Below are positions 1 through 11,559 of a DNA stretch of 64,000 bases, piece after piece. A program made the translations under genes and the position numbers. The DNA comes from Bimastos eiseni. Taxonomy: Eukaryota > Annelida > Clitellata > Crassiclitellata > Lumbricidae. Under the pieces are notes generated by a model. It was given only the letters and a program-made list of their open reading frames with translations, searched no databases and was not told the DNA's origin. The stretch spans positions 26,016,090-26,080,089 of the forward strand of contig OY365810.1 of the NCBI GenBank assembly GCA_959347315.1. The letters are read 5' to 3'. How positions within the stretch are numbered: position 1 is the stretch's first letter; the number at the start of each line of letters is the position of its first letter.

Positions 1-200
1 GCAAGGATAGACTATGCAGATATACTATGAAGATATACTATGAAGATATACTATGAAGATATACTATGAAGATATACTATGAAGATATACTATGAAGATA
101 TACTATGAAGATATACTATGAAGATATACTATGAAGATATACTATGAAGATATACTATGAAGATATACTATGAAGATATACTATGAAGATATACTACAGA
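1..200. repeat. 13-bp minisatellite
   Basis: The unit AGATATACTATGA is repeated head to tail about 13 times from base 19 to about 195 with almost no variation. The first 18 bases and the last partial unit are imperfect. The near identity of the copies suggests recent expansion or homogenisation. No spacers occur, so it is not a CRISPR-like array. Confidence 0.95.
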
Positions 201-201
201 T

Positions 202-1300
202 ATGAAGATAGACGGTGCACATGTTTGTATAAAGACCAACAGAATTGGACGGTCAGACAGGCATATAGACAACCACACAGTCACAAACCCATTGCCAGCA
301 ATACAAACGTATCTATACAGACAGTCAAACAAAATATACAGGAATAAAGTTCCATTTTACCATGCAGATGGACAGACAAATAGACAAACGCAAGCAGACA
401 TTGAAACACAATAAGAAACATAGGTACAGCATAAGCAAGAATATGATAAAACCAATCAGTGTGCTGTATTGCCCTTTTACTGTGCTCTTTTCTGACTTGA
501 AGTCATGCGGCGCTATATAAATCTCAGTGTACCAGAAATAATAAACACGCGTGGTAGCCTTACTAAGCTGTTAGTAACCCTACATGAGCAATTGTTCAAA
601 ATGCCACCAGCAGTTGTTTGCAGTGCTAATAAATTCCAGTCGCAACATTACCTAGACACTTTTTGTAACATTGATAAGAAATGTTTTGACAAATTGTTAG
701 GGCTTTAAAACCAGTCCTGGAGACTACAGGAGTGTTTGGAAAGTGGAAACCGTGCTTGCAAAAATCCCTGCTTCTATTTCACGAGCAACTACACCCACTT
801 ATCAGACAGTTAGTAAGGCATATACTTGAATTAAGGGCGAATTTGCAAGAGATATAGTGGTCAATATAGAACCATGTTTATTGCGTTTGATTATAGAAAA
901 TGTCTATGGTCACAATAAAGTCTTCACATAATGAATTACAAACATGATTTTACTATAGGCCTACGTGCTTTGAAATTTGAGAGCATTGTTAGGTCCTGAA
1001 CGTAAGTAGGTTTCTTGTACATTTAACAAGAGGGGTTTTGTAACAATAAGCTTGGCCTCTGAGCTGTTTGTGTGATTTTGGTTTTCGGTGCGTTTCTAGT
1101 AGTATTTTTGTGCTAACTTATTTGGCCACATCTGCAGGTCATTTCAACCTATAATTACGTATGCAGCTAGTCTAATTTACCAGCTTTGTTCGCCTTTGAA
1201 AGAAATATTGTGCTTTAATTAGTCATTGTTTGTGCATTGCTAAGGTTTGTTGCAAACGACGCCACCAACAACAAACCACTCGCATGATAATAAAGTTGCA
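202..1300. other. Non-coding stretch, one possible LINE-tail scrap
   Basis: No convincing gene is seen. Short ORFs here have no recognisable domain. GGCGCTATATAAAT at 509-522 matches the 3'-end signature of a LINE family seen elsewhere in the window, so a short decayed tail may lie here. Otherwise AT-rich unique sequence. Confidence 0.4.
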
Positions 1301-1307
1301 AACCCTA

Positions 1308-1357
1308 TGTAATAATAATAATAAGAAGAAGAATAATAAGAATAAAAATAATAATAA
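1308..1357. repeat. AAT/AAG microsatellite
   Basis: Imperfect run of AAT with interspersed AAG and AAAAT units. Predicted poly-Asn or poly-Leu ORFs across it on both strands are artefacts of the repeat. Confidence 0.85.
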
Positions 1358-1970
1358 TATCAGTGTCATTATTAATGGCCCCGCTTGCGTTTTTATAATT
1401 ATGATCACGTAATATCAATATTGTTTCGATGATTCTTGTAATCCTGTCATCATTTTAATGAATTACAGAAATGTCGAGATAGCTTATCTGTAATTGAATC
1501 GGATGTTTTGCTTTATTGAAACCAATAATCGTTGTCGTGCATGGCTGGACGCTTAAGCTTACCGTATGGATGGAACTATGGTTTGCGATTTCATTTGCAG
1601 GCCATGTCATCGTTAAGCATGATTTGGCATTTCATTTATGGTACAGTGTTAGTTTATGGGCCTAAACTTATTAGTTTTATGTGTTTATAACGAACAGTTT
1701 CAACCCATTTCGTCAAGCGAGTCTTATTTAACGACTGTTTCGTGGCAAAGACCATAGCCAGATTTATGAAAAGATCACTCAGTCTGCTTGTAGATGAGTT
1801 CTACGCTCTACGCCTCTACGGCGGCAACTGTTTTGCTTGTGATTTTGCACTGTGTCAAAATTTTACGAAACTGCATTGATAAGGTGTAAATGTAATTATA
1901 ATGATATAATTAAACAATTGCTGTAATACTGCACGATAGAATGTTCTTATTACACTTGGCCTGATATATA

Positions 1971-2096
<126 letters not shown>

Positions 2097-2375
2097 ACAT
2101 CAGCTTTATATAGTGCCCCTTCAAGATCTTCTACTCAGCAGAGCTCCCAGCCCAACCACGTTAAAACAGGACAGTCTTAAGGCCAGATAAAACAGAGCAG
2201 ATTGACCTATAGGTGTGAGACGCAATGCTACTGGAAGGCCATTCCAGGTCACCGGACCAGCCAGTGAAAAAGCACGGCGCAGTCGGATAGCAGTCCTCGC
2301 ACGGGGACAAGCAACTCTTCTTGCGCAGCATTGCGCAACAAACCACGGCGTCCAACAGTGACAGTGGGGCAGCAA
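2097..2375 (-). mobile_element. LINE 3' end (C-terminal ORF2 remnant)
   Basis: On the minus strand this reads through RAFSLAGPVTWNGLPVALR, the motif found at the extreme C terminus of many L2/CR1/Jockey-type reverse transcriptase ORFs. It is followed by GLGALLS and then by a 3' tail reading GGGGCACTATATAAAG before an ATT run. It is 5' truncated, with only about the last 80 codons left. The same tail signature recurs at 12.7, 18.9, 31.8, 53.6 and 55.9 kb. The exact LINE clade is not resolved. Confidence 0.7.
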
Positions 2376-2382
2376 AGTTCAA

Positions 2383-2409
2383 TCATATATATATATATAT
2401 ATATATATC
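2383..2409. repeat. AT dinucleotide repeat
   Basis: Uninterrupted AT run of about 26 bases. Confidence 0.85.
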
Positions 2410-2768
2410 ATGTTCAATCTCATTAAATATAATAAGAGTATTTTGATATGATCAATTCAATATGATCTTATTCATTCTCATCCAAGCCACTTATTCTAAT
2501 TTAGCCAAATCCAGTCAAATCTTATCCCATCCAATTATAATCTACCCTAACCTTGTCTGATCCAATCAATGGAGTTCAATATCATCCAATGTCTAATCAA
2601 TTACAGCCTAAACCGACCTAATCTGATCTATTTCAATCTGTTCCAATATGGAATTTATCTAATCATTTATTTATTTATCTCTTCAGCCATTTATATAATC
2701 AAATCTAATGCAATCTCATCTAATCTGATAGAAGCTATCAAATCCAATCAATTGTAATCTAATTCAAT
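2410..2768. repeat. Degenerate pentanucleotide tract (YYAAT-like)
   Basis: Over about 350 bases the plus strand keeps returning to CCAAT, TCAAT, CTAAT, ATCTAAT and AATCTGAT words with an approximate five-base period and no long exact copy. It reads as an old, diverged pentanucleotide satellite. No coding signal. Confidence 0.55.
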
Positions 2769-2794
2769 AGCTTATATGGTGTTGCTATATAGGG

Positions 2795-3003
2795 CAGCGT
2801 TTCCCAAACTGTGTTAGGCGAGAACAAGAATTACACGGAAACTGTCACTTTGAACAATAAGCTTCAAACAATTTAAAATAAATTATATGCATGTTTAATT
2901 GATGGATTTTTGTTTAACATATGTTTAGTTTTGGATGGGAGTTCCGCCAAAAATAATTTAAGATCAAAAGGGTTCCACGGCCAAAAAAGATCGGGGAACG
3001 CTG
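2795..3003. mobile_element. hAT-like miniature transposon
   Basis: The left end reads CAGCGTTTCCCAAACT. The right end, reverse complemented, reads CAGCGTTCCCCGATCT, giving an imperfect terminal inverted repeat of about 16 bp. CAGNG plus TTCCCAAACT is typical of hAT-superfamily termini. It is 209 bp long, so non-autonomous. The flanking 8-mers do not match, so the target-site duplication has decayed or the ends are slightly misplaced. Confidence 0.6.
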
Positions 3004-3325
3004 CATCAATCGGTGGTCAATTCAAGTGAAACGGTCATCAAGGCCCCACTGACCAGAACTAACTTCACATAACCTACCTTATGCAACAAAATCTTATCAG
3101 ATATCTACTGCTATATACATATATGCAAGGGAACCTACCTGTGCACAGGAACCGACCACTGGTGACTTCTGTATTTTATTTGAGCGCTGTTCACAAACTG
3201 ATGAGTTTGGATTCTCAGTAGTATTTGATCTCTATTATAGGTCAATCTAGAATAGGCTAATAATAGTTCCTCTCAAATGGGCGCCAGCAAGGTCACTCAC
3301 ACTGTGCTGTAGTAATAACAGTGAT
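3004..3325. other. Unique non-coding stretch
   Basis: No gene, repeat or structured element could be supported between the hAT-like miniature and the AAT tract. Confidence 0.4.
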
Positions 3326-3417
3326 GATTATAGTAATAATAATAATAATGATAATAAAAATAATACTACTACTAATAAAAAATAATAATTAATAATAATT
3401 ATTAATAATTAATAATA

Positions 3418-3462
<45 letters not shown>
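3326..3462. repeat. AAT microsatellite upstream of LINE copy A
   Basis: AAT/AATAATT-rich run ending in about 35 bases of nearly pure AAT, directly followed by reverse transcriptase coding sequence. It forms the 5' junction of the truncated element. Confidence 0.9.
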
Positions 3463-3463
<1 letters not shown>

Positions 3464-5262
3464 GACGATTTTTGAACAGTTTAGACAACAAAACAATCAT
3501 AGCCAAAATAGATTTCTCCAACGCATTCAACAGCCTATACAGACTTGAAATGTTGACAGCATAATATAACATTCTTCCTGAACTGGCAGCTTTTTGCAAT
3601 CTAGCTTACTTGGAACACTCACATCTTAAATACGGTCGATACCGTGTCTTGTCCCAAGTGGGGCCCCAACAAGGCGACCATTTGGGTCCCTTACTCTTCT
3701 GTCTACCTCTATATCCCATCCTCATCCAAATGAAATCGCCGCTCACAATAGGTTTTCTGGACGACCTAACACTAGGTGGCAGAACGGAAGAGGTTGCGGA
3801 AGATATAAACAGACTCGAAACCGAATGCGAAAAACTCGGCCTCTTCCTAAATCGAACAAAATGCGAAATCATTTCGACTTATGCTGATATCCAGAGAGAC
3901 TTCGAACCATTAAGACAGTTCAGATGGACTAACTCTTCAGAGGCCACACTCCTAGGCGCACGTCTGTCAACGGATCGGGCCTTGACGAACACTTTGAAAA
4001 TGCGCGCACAGTGGAGTTAATGCGCATGGTGGAAAAACTAACGTCCATCGCCACACATGACGCCCTCATCTTGCTCCGATACTCGTTGAGTGCCACCCGA
4101 CTATTATATACCCTCAGAAGCTGCCCATGCGAAGGCCACAAAGGACTGGGGGGAGTATGACAAGGCCTTGAGGGTGGGCCTCGCTGAGGTGCTCAATCTT
4201 GTTCTCACCGACGAGGCAAGGCTCCAAGCCACCCTGCCCATCAAAAGAGGAGGACTGGGCATCCGATCAGTGGTTTCGCTGGCACCTCCACCTTCTTGGC
4301 ATCGGCCGCAGCCACAGCCACTGATATACTCCAGACAAGGATTCTGCGAGGAAAGCCCAAAAAGGACCCTGCCCTGGAGACCCTTCAGGCCAAATGGATG
4401 GAAACCAGCGAAGTACCAGAGCCGAAAGAAGCTTGGGCTCACAAACAATCGAGATGGGACGACCCTTTGATCGAGCTTGGCGTGGCAGACCTCGCCTCCA
4501 GAATGCCTGATTCCCAGAATCAGGCACGTCTTAGAGCAGTGCAGCACCACACGCAGGCGACTGGCTCTTAGCCCTACCGATTACAAACTGCGGGCTGAGA
4601 CTTGACGATGAGTCCCTGAGGGTGGCGGTGGGTTACAGTCTTGGGTTACCCGTCTGTTTACCTCATTCCTGCCCATGCGGTGCCCTGGTCGAGTGAAACG
4701 GATATCACGGTCTCTCGTGTGGCCTGGGCCTGGGACGCTGGCCCAGACACGCGGCCCTGAACGACCTTATTTGTAGAAGTCTAATCCGTGCAGGGATCCC
4801 CACTGTCAAAGAGCCGGTGGGATTGACCCGATCTGATGGTAAAAGACCAGACGGACTCACTCATATACCATGGCGGACGGGGCTGTGTTTGATATGGGAC
4901 GCGACAGTCTCAGATACAATGACAACGTCGTATCTACCAGAAACATCACAAAGAGCGGGCCCAGCGGCCGAGACGGGCGGCGAACCTCAAAACTCTGAAA
5001 TACGCCGAGCTAGCCTCAACGTACGTCTTCACACCGGTGGCATACGAAACCTTTGGCTCCATCAATTCGGAAGGCCAAAGCTTCCTTTCAGAACTGGGAC
5101 ACAGACTGAGCGCCGTCACTGGGAAGCAGAGGGAGACGACTTTCCTCTACCAGCGCATCTCGATGATTATTCAACGCTACAACGCAGTTGCTTTCAAGGG
5201 AACTTTCGCTGCTCAGGAGTCCAACGAGCAGGGCTACTCCGGACGACATCACCATTAATTAA
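3463..5262 (+). mobile_element. LINE copy A: 5'-truncated, RT + restriction-like endonuclease
   Basis: A non-LTR retrotransposon remnant. It starts inside the RT palm at KIDFSNAFN (motif A) and goes on through QQGDHLGPLLF (motif B), FLDDLTLGG (motif C, FLDD at 3754-3765) and LGLFLNRTKCE. After several frameshifts it reaches the endonuclease region: CPCG..H..C knuckle from 4670 (stop codon inside), then KRPDGL..IPW...WDATV at about 4830-4900, the PD-(D/E)XK core of restriction-like endonuclease LINEs. It ends in an AAT tail. The 3' 600 bases are almost identical to copy C but clearly different from copy B, so A and C are one subfamily. A dead copy. Confidence 0.85.
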
Positions 5263-5265
5263 CAT

Positions 5266-5346
5266 TGAAGACTATAATAATAATAATAACAATAATAATA
5301 ATAACAATAATATTAATACAAATTATAATGATAATAATAATAATAT
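5266..5346. repeat. AAT/AAC microsatellite between LINE copies A and B
   Basis: Imperfect AAT run with AAC and ATT variants forming the 3' tail of copy A. Copy B presumably starts just beyond it. Confidence 0.85.
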
Positions 5347-8300
5347 ACGATTGATATACGATTATTAGCGGACATGGTGGGCGGAAAATTTTTAATGTCC
5401 GACTATTTAGCAAAAATATCGCGTAATCGAGTAATCGTCAGGGCTGGTTTTTAGCATCGTCTAATGGATTAACAACTCGAGACCCGATTGATTATATTCA
5501 CCACATCTTATTCGCCAAGACCACAACACGATTGGTTTGTCAAACTTTCGTTTCAACTTATATGTAGCCGTGCATTTGAATTGATGGCCGCTTGCCATGC
5601 TTTAAGGCCAGCGACGTCAACGTTGCCAATGTCAATGATTACTGTTTAAATGGCGGCGCATTTGAAAACAAACCGAATTGAAACTCAGATGAGTCAAAAA
5701 CCATGTAAGGGCCAGGCCAGGGGGTTTGCGGGGTGTGCTGGTTGTCCTTCAAAACCCATGCCTCAGATGGCACGATGCACCGGCACGGCCCTCAACCGCC
5801 CCTTGTCCAGGTTCTGACCAGACACCGATGGACGGCCCTTTAAAGCATAATACCACAAGACAGTCATCTACCGCCACTAGCGTGCAGGTCCCTTTCTCGC
5901 AGGTTCTGTCAACGGATGTTGGGCAGATCGCTTCTCACCTCTCACATCCTGCTTCACCCGGTCTTCTCATTAAGAGAATCCCAAAAGCAGCAAAGCCATC
6001 TTGTGCTGTTCTCCTGGCCGATATAATCCAAGCAATTGTAAGAGAACCAAATTGCGTTGCAAAATGGTTCGATTTGCTGGCCTTCGGTGGAACTGTACTA
6101 GTGAAGCCAAGAAGAGGTGGACGAAAGCACAACATGACCAAGATGATTTTGTCCCGCATTACTGAATGGGGACTGCAGAGGCCAGACCAGTCGACTAACG
6201 ATGAATTGCCATCGACGTCAAGTCGTAGGCTCAAGTCCGCTAAATGCGACCACGCCAGGTATTTAGCCTCAACAGTTGCAAGCAAGCTGGAGGAAGGCAA
6301 TTTCAAAGCAGCCATCCGTCTCATCTGCAGCGAGGATAAGCCGGCGCTGGACACACCGGAAACTCTGGCCGCGCTTAAGAAAAAGCACCCGCCTGCGCCA
6401 GTGGACAGGAGAACACCGTGTGATCCAGACAGTTCGGATCGCTTCATCCCGCTTCAAGTTTCTAAAGAAGATGTCGCTAAGGCAATCTCCTCTTTCCCTG
6501 CGGGTTCGGCTGGTGGTCCAGATGGCATAACTCCACAACACTTAAAGGATCTGATAGCCTATGGAGTAGATGACAACATCGTGCAACATCTATCTGACCT
6601 TGTCAATCTGCTCCTAAAGGGAGGTCTATCCGAAGAGGTGAATGAGGTCATCTATGGGGCAAACCTTTTAGCCCTGAGCAAGAAGGACGGAGGCATAAGA
6701 CCGATCGCCGTGGGCTACACGTGGCGTCGTCTGGCGGCAAAGTGCGCTAATTCGCATGCGGTAACAAGGCTGTCTCAACTGCTCGCCCCCATTCAGCTCG
6801 GAGTAGGCATTCCAGGAGGCGCTGAGGCAGCTGTCCATGCGACACGTCGTTGGATAACCACAATGCCTGAAGACAGCGTCCTAGTGAAGCTCGACTTCGC
6901 CAATGCCTTTAACACTCTGCGCAGAGATTGTCTTCTGGAGGCAGTTGCTAGAGAGATCCCAGAACTCTACCACTTTGCTCACGTTGCCTATTCAAACCGT
7001 CCACTGTTGCGCTATGGTTCAAACATAATTCGATCCGAAGAAGAAGCGCAGCAAGGCGATCCTTTGGGACCTCTGGAATTCTGTCTTGTGCTGCAACCGA
7101 TTCTGATGAAGCTTCGATCGGATCTGCGTATCGGATATCTGGATGACCTGACATTGGGAGGTAACAAGGAAACAGTGGCCGACGACGTTCAATTAATCGA
7201 GCAGGAATCAAAGAATCTGGGATTGCTATTGAACCGCAGCAAATGCGAAATCACGTGTCACAACACCCAGATGCCGAACAATGACCCTGCGTTTCAAGAG
7301 TTCACGAGCATAGCCCTCAAGGACATGACCTTGTTGGGTGCACCTCTGATTCCAGGTCCGGCTGTGAATATGGTCGTTAATTCAAAGGCTAATGACCTCG
7401 AGAGGGCAATCGGAAGATTGTCCTTGCTTTATACACATAACGCTCTGGTTCTGCTGAGAAACAGTTTAAGTGTACCGAAGCTCTTGTACAGTCTGCGCAC
7501 AGCCGTCTGCGCTGATTGCCCGGGCTTGGCTCGGTTTGATCAACTGCTGAGAGAAGGACTGTCAACCATTTTAAATGTGGACCTTGACAATGACCGTTGG
7601 CTCCAGGCTTCTTTGCCGATGAGAGATGGTGGTCTGGGAGTTCGTTGTGCATCTACGCTGGCACTTTCTGCCTTCTGCTGCTAGTACAAGCGAACTCCAG
7701 GCATGCATCCTACCAACAGAGTCTGCTGAGGAACCATATGAACTTGCAAGTTCAGCACTCAACGCTTGGAAGACCCTGACAGATGCAGAACCACCAACAG
7801 GAGCAGCGAGTCATCGCCAGAATGAATGGGACCTCCGATTCACAGACAAGGCATGGAAAAGTCTGCTGGAGTCCAATAACAATCCATGTGACCGTGCTCG
7901 CCTGCTGGCCTCACGAGCACCTAATTCTGGAGACTGGATGCTAGCGCCCCCTGTGACTGCCCTAGGCCTGCGCCTCTCAAACGAGGACGTACGAATGGCA
8001 GAGCGAAGATTCCTGCGCAAAAGGAACCTCTCGGCTTGGTAAGAGAAGATGGAAAGCGACCGGACAGCGTCACGCTCATTCCTTGGACACGTGGTCGATG
8101 TCTGGCATGGGATGTGACAGTGCCCGACACCTACGCCAAGTCACATCTTGCCGACACATCTATCAGAGCTGGCGAAGCAGCCGAACGTGCAGCTAAGACG
8201 AAGAGGGCCAAGTATTCCACCATAACCAACACCCAAGACTTCGTAGCCCTCTCCTTGGAATCCGGCGGTGCTTGGAGCATTGAAGGACTGCAGTTCATCT

Positions 8301-8460
8301 CAGAGTTGGGTAGTCGAACGAGTGCTGCAACCCACGATCCAATGGAGACGTCATTTCTGTTCCAACGTATCTCGGTTGTTCTTCAGCGTGGGAACGCCGC
8401 CTGCCTCTTCGGGACATTGCCACCACTCACTTAGCTCGCCCACATGGGCGATAACAGCAT
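5347..8460 (+). mobile_element. LINE copy B: near full-length RLE-type non-LTR element
   Basis: The span runs from the end of copy A's AAT tail to the start of the next AAT run and contains one reverse transcriptase/endonuclease ORF with few lesions. About 370 bases before the coding region could be its 5' UTR, but the true 5' end is not marked by any sequence I can recognise. Flanking AAT runs on both sides fit insertion into, or tailing by, a TAA-type microsatellite. Confidence 0.7.
5727..8434 (+). pseudogene. RT / restriction-like endonuclease ORF of LINE copy B, frameshifted
   Basis: Main open frame about 5828 (first in-frame ATG) to 7684. The N terminus has a likely C2H2 zinc finger (CGVCWLSFKTH...MHRH) lying in another frame at 5727-5795, so a frameshift precedes the first ATG. 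RT motifs in order: PDGITPQHL, VKLDFANAFN, QQGDPLGPLEF, YLDDLTLGG (YLDD at 7136-7147, not the common YADD) and LGLLLNRSKCE. Near 7670 the frame shifts; the homologous protein continues as LPSAASTSELQ to about 8036, then returns to the first frame. At that point the CPCG..H..C knuckle is missing: a deletion joins NLS directly to the GLVREDGKRPD endonuclease core. The core (KRPD...WDVTVPDT) and the C terminus are intact. Inactive as it stands because of at least three lesions. Confidence 0.85.
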
Positions 8461-8526
8461 AATATAATAATAATATTAGTAATAATAATATAATAATAAT
8501 AATAATAACAATAATAATAAGTAATG
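8461..8526. repeat. AAT microsatellite between LINE copies B and C
   Basis: AAT-rich run forming the tail of copy B and the landing site of copy C. Confidence 0.85.
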
Positions 8527-9155
8527 AGGTAAACAGGCTGGGGTTACCTGTCTGTTTACCTCATTCCTGCCCATGCGGTGCCCTGGTCGAGAGAAACGGA
8601 TATCACGGTCTCTCATGTGGCCTGGGCCTGGGACGCTGGCCCAGACACGCGGCCCTGAACGACCTTATTTGTAGAAGTCTAATCCGTGCAGGGATCCCCA
8701 CTGTCAAAGAGCCGGTGGGATTGACCCGATCTGATGGTAAAAGACCAGACGGTCTCACTCATATACCATGGCGGGCGGGGCGGTGTTTGATATGGGACGC
8801 GACAGTCTCAGATACAATGGCAACGTCGTATCTGCCAGAAACATCACAAAGAGCGGCGCTGCGGCCGAGAGGGCGGCGAACCTCAAAACTCTGAAATATG
8901 CCGAACTAGCCTCAACGTACGTCTTCACACCGGTGGCATTCGAAACCTTTGGCCCCATCAATTCCGAAGGCCAAAGCTTCCTTTCAGAACTGGGACACAG
9001 ACTGAGCGCCGTCACTGGGGAGCAGAGTGAGACGACTTTCCTCTACCAGCGCGTCTCGATGATTATTCAACGCTACAATGCAGTTGCTTTCAAGGGAACT
9101 TTCGCTGCTCAGGAGTCCAACGAGCAGGGTTACTCCGGACGACATCACCATTAAA
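8527..9155 (+). mobile_element. LINE copy C: 5'-truncated endonuclease domain
   Basis: Only the last 600 bases remain. An intact CPCG..H..C knuckle (8568-8621) is followed by the KRPDGL..IPW..WDATV endonuclease core (KRPD at 8739-8750), one frameshift near 8855, and the conserved C-terminal region (TFGPINSEG, FLYQRVSMIIQRYNAV). It is nearly identical to copy A's 3' end. The 5' junction carries a 14-bp inverted duplication (8523-8536 versus 8552-8565), a likely by-product of abortive target-primed reverse transcription. Confidence 0.85.
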
Positions 9156-9186
9156 TTTTATAATAATATTAATAATAATAATTGTT

Positions 9187-9230
<44 letters not shown>

Positions 9231-9232
9231 CG
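9156..9232. repeat. AAT microsatellite tail of LINE copy C
   Basis: AATATT-rich start then a pure AAT run of about 40 bases. This is the fourth AAT tract of the array. Confidence 0.9.
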
Positions 9233-9575
9233 TGACAATGATGGACAAATTATGCATTCTCTAGCGCTGCTTGCTGGCGATTCAATCATTGCTATGCCAG
9301 TGACTGCTCTGAAATTGCGCCGCTCATACGACGTGGTATGAAAAGGCATTTAGATCAGACCGGGAACAATAGTACTCTACAAACCACGTTAACGCTATCA
9401 CAGCGGTGAAAATATCGGATACCTTGAAAACCATGGTATTCCATTTAATTTAAATTCATCCGCTCGAGTTGCGCTCTTTAGCATAAAATAGAATGCAAGT
9501 CGCATCAGGACAGATATTGAAAGTAGTGGTCTGAACCGTGTGATGAGCAGTTGGGCATTATAGACGATTGATGAT
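9233..9575. other. Unique non-coding stretch
   Basis: I see no supported gene, repeat or structured element here. Confidence 0.4.
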
Positions 9576-9690
9576 GATGACAGTGGTGATCATGATTATT
9601 ATGATTAATATTATTATTATTATTTCGATTATCATAAAGGACACATCATAACTTCAATATTATTATTAGTTATATTATTTTACATTCATA

Positions 9691-9731
<41 letters not shown>

Positions 9732-9762
9732 ACAATCAACCAATCAATCAATAATCATCATC
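9576..9762. repeat. ATG/ATT/CAT simple-repeat cluster
   Basis: Short GATGAT and ATT runs, then a CAT run of about 45 bases (about 9690-9731) and CAAT units. The phrase TTATCATAARGGACACAT occurs on both sides of the cluster (about 9629 and 9770), indicating a local duplication. Confidence 0.75.
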
Positions 9763-10067
9763 ATTTCTGTTATCATAAGGGACACATATTGCCACCAAGC
9801 AACAATATCCGAAGAAGATCCCTTTAGCTAAATGTGTATATGGTTACTTCATGTCGTGTCAAAGCATTCGAGCATTATAACACAGTGTTTCTATAGTATA
9901 GTGAAGATATCGTTGGTATTGTATCCAGTCCTAGTGTTCATTTGATGAAACGGTACAATGGCCAAAGAAGAATAATGGGGAGATTGTGTGGTTTCATGGC
10001 TATCTTTCAAAACTGCTTGACGCTGTTCGACGTCCCGTTCTAAGATGGGCAACTTTGACTCCATGAC

Positions 10068-10097
10068 TAACAGAGAGAGAGAGGAGAGAGAGGAGAG

Positions 10098-10150
<53 letters not shown>

Positions 10151-10460
10151 AGAGAAAGAGACTGTTACAGTAATACCCTTTGAATATCACACGATGCCTA
10201 ACACGGGCTCTTCTAGGCATCCTCAGTTCGTGTGAGAAGAAACCAAGCGTCCTTATACTCATTTAATGAAATTCATGCGCATTCATTTGTCTCTGCCGGT
10301 CAAACCATTTACCACACACAATCAATGTCCGTGGATGTTCCTGGCAAACACGCTGGGCATGGATATGGAGGGAAAGAAAGAGAAAAGAAGAGAAAGGAAA
10401 AGAAGAGAAGAGAAAGGAATACAGGACGGACCACAAGAAAGGAGAGAAGCAAACAGCGAT
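10068..10460. repeat. Polypurine (GA)n and GAAA-rich tracts
   Basis: A GA run of about 85 bases (10070-10155) and a second purine-only GAGAAAGG-rich segment (about 10362-10452). Mirror-like polypurine runs of this kind can form triplex (H-DNA). Apparent Lys/Arg-rich and Leu/Ser-rich ORFs across them are artefacts. Confidence 0.8.
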
Positions 10461-11493
10461 TCCAGTCGATACTCAACGTCCTCATTACATTGCAGAAAAA
10501 TCAATCCTGACAAAACGAAGTGTATCAAGTTCTTCATATATATATATATATATTATATATATATAACAAAATGAGTGTTCACGTACAAGCACGCTTATAA
10601 ATAACTTTATCCTCCAAATATGCGACAAACAATTGCATAAGACAATGGAGGTCATCGATATAATTGTACCCAGTTGACTCGCATTCAATACTGCTCGATG
10701 CCACATGCAATACATTATAGTAAAACTTTGCAAGAATATGTATACATAGAGAGACAGAGACACAGACAGAGAGAGACAGACAAAGACAGAGAGCATCATG
10801 GGCATGTTCGTGAAATTGATAAAATAGTCGAGACAGCCTTCGTCTGCTGAATTTGTAACTTTAGTAAGAACACACGAGTCTGAACAGAACGGACTTTCCT
10901 TAATTAGCCAACCGCTGTCATTTCTCTATCTTCCGAAAGCCATCCGACACGATGATTTGGTCCCTCTTGGACTCACTCCAATCCATGATGAATCAAGTCT
11001 TGGATTCTGTAGTGAGTGGTAGATGGACGGATGGATGAATGGGCGGGTGGTTGTGGCGCCGGAAGAGGAGTGGCGTGTGCGAAGCAAACAGGGGTTTGGA
11101 ACAAAGATGAGGAACGAGTGTTTGCCAAACGAGATGGATCAGACGCAGGTCAACGAGTGCACTGCAACGAACTGAATCGTGAGCTACATAAACACGCGGA
11201 CAGATGCACCTAAAGACCCCGTTCCATTGGAATGAAGCGAACGTACGAAGCATCCGTGTGACGTCACATGGAAACGGCGATAGGCACACACGCATGAGAA
11301 TGCCAAGAACAAAACAGAGATATGTATAGAGGCAGAGACAGAGATATAGACAGTTACAGAGACAGAGACATAGACAAATAAAGAAAGAGAAATGTATAGA
11401 GACTCATCGTATAGATCTTTAACAATGTGAATATACATAAGTTTATAGTTTTTTATTCGATTATGCATACAAATAAAGGTCCTATTTACTTGT

Positions 11494-11559
<66 letters not shown>

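Noticed and set aside
1..200. CRISPR-like repeat array
   Set aside because: Units are directly adjacent with no spacers, and the DNA is eukaryotic. It is a minisatellite.
4104..4550. 148-residue minus-strand ORF
   Set aside because: Antisense shadow of the LINE copy A RT/endonuclease region.
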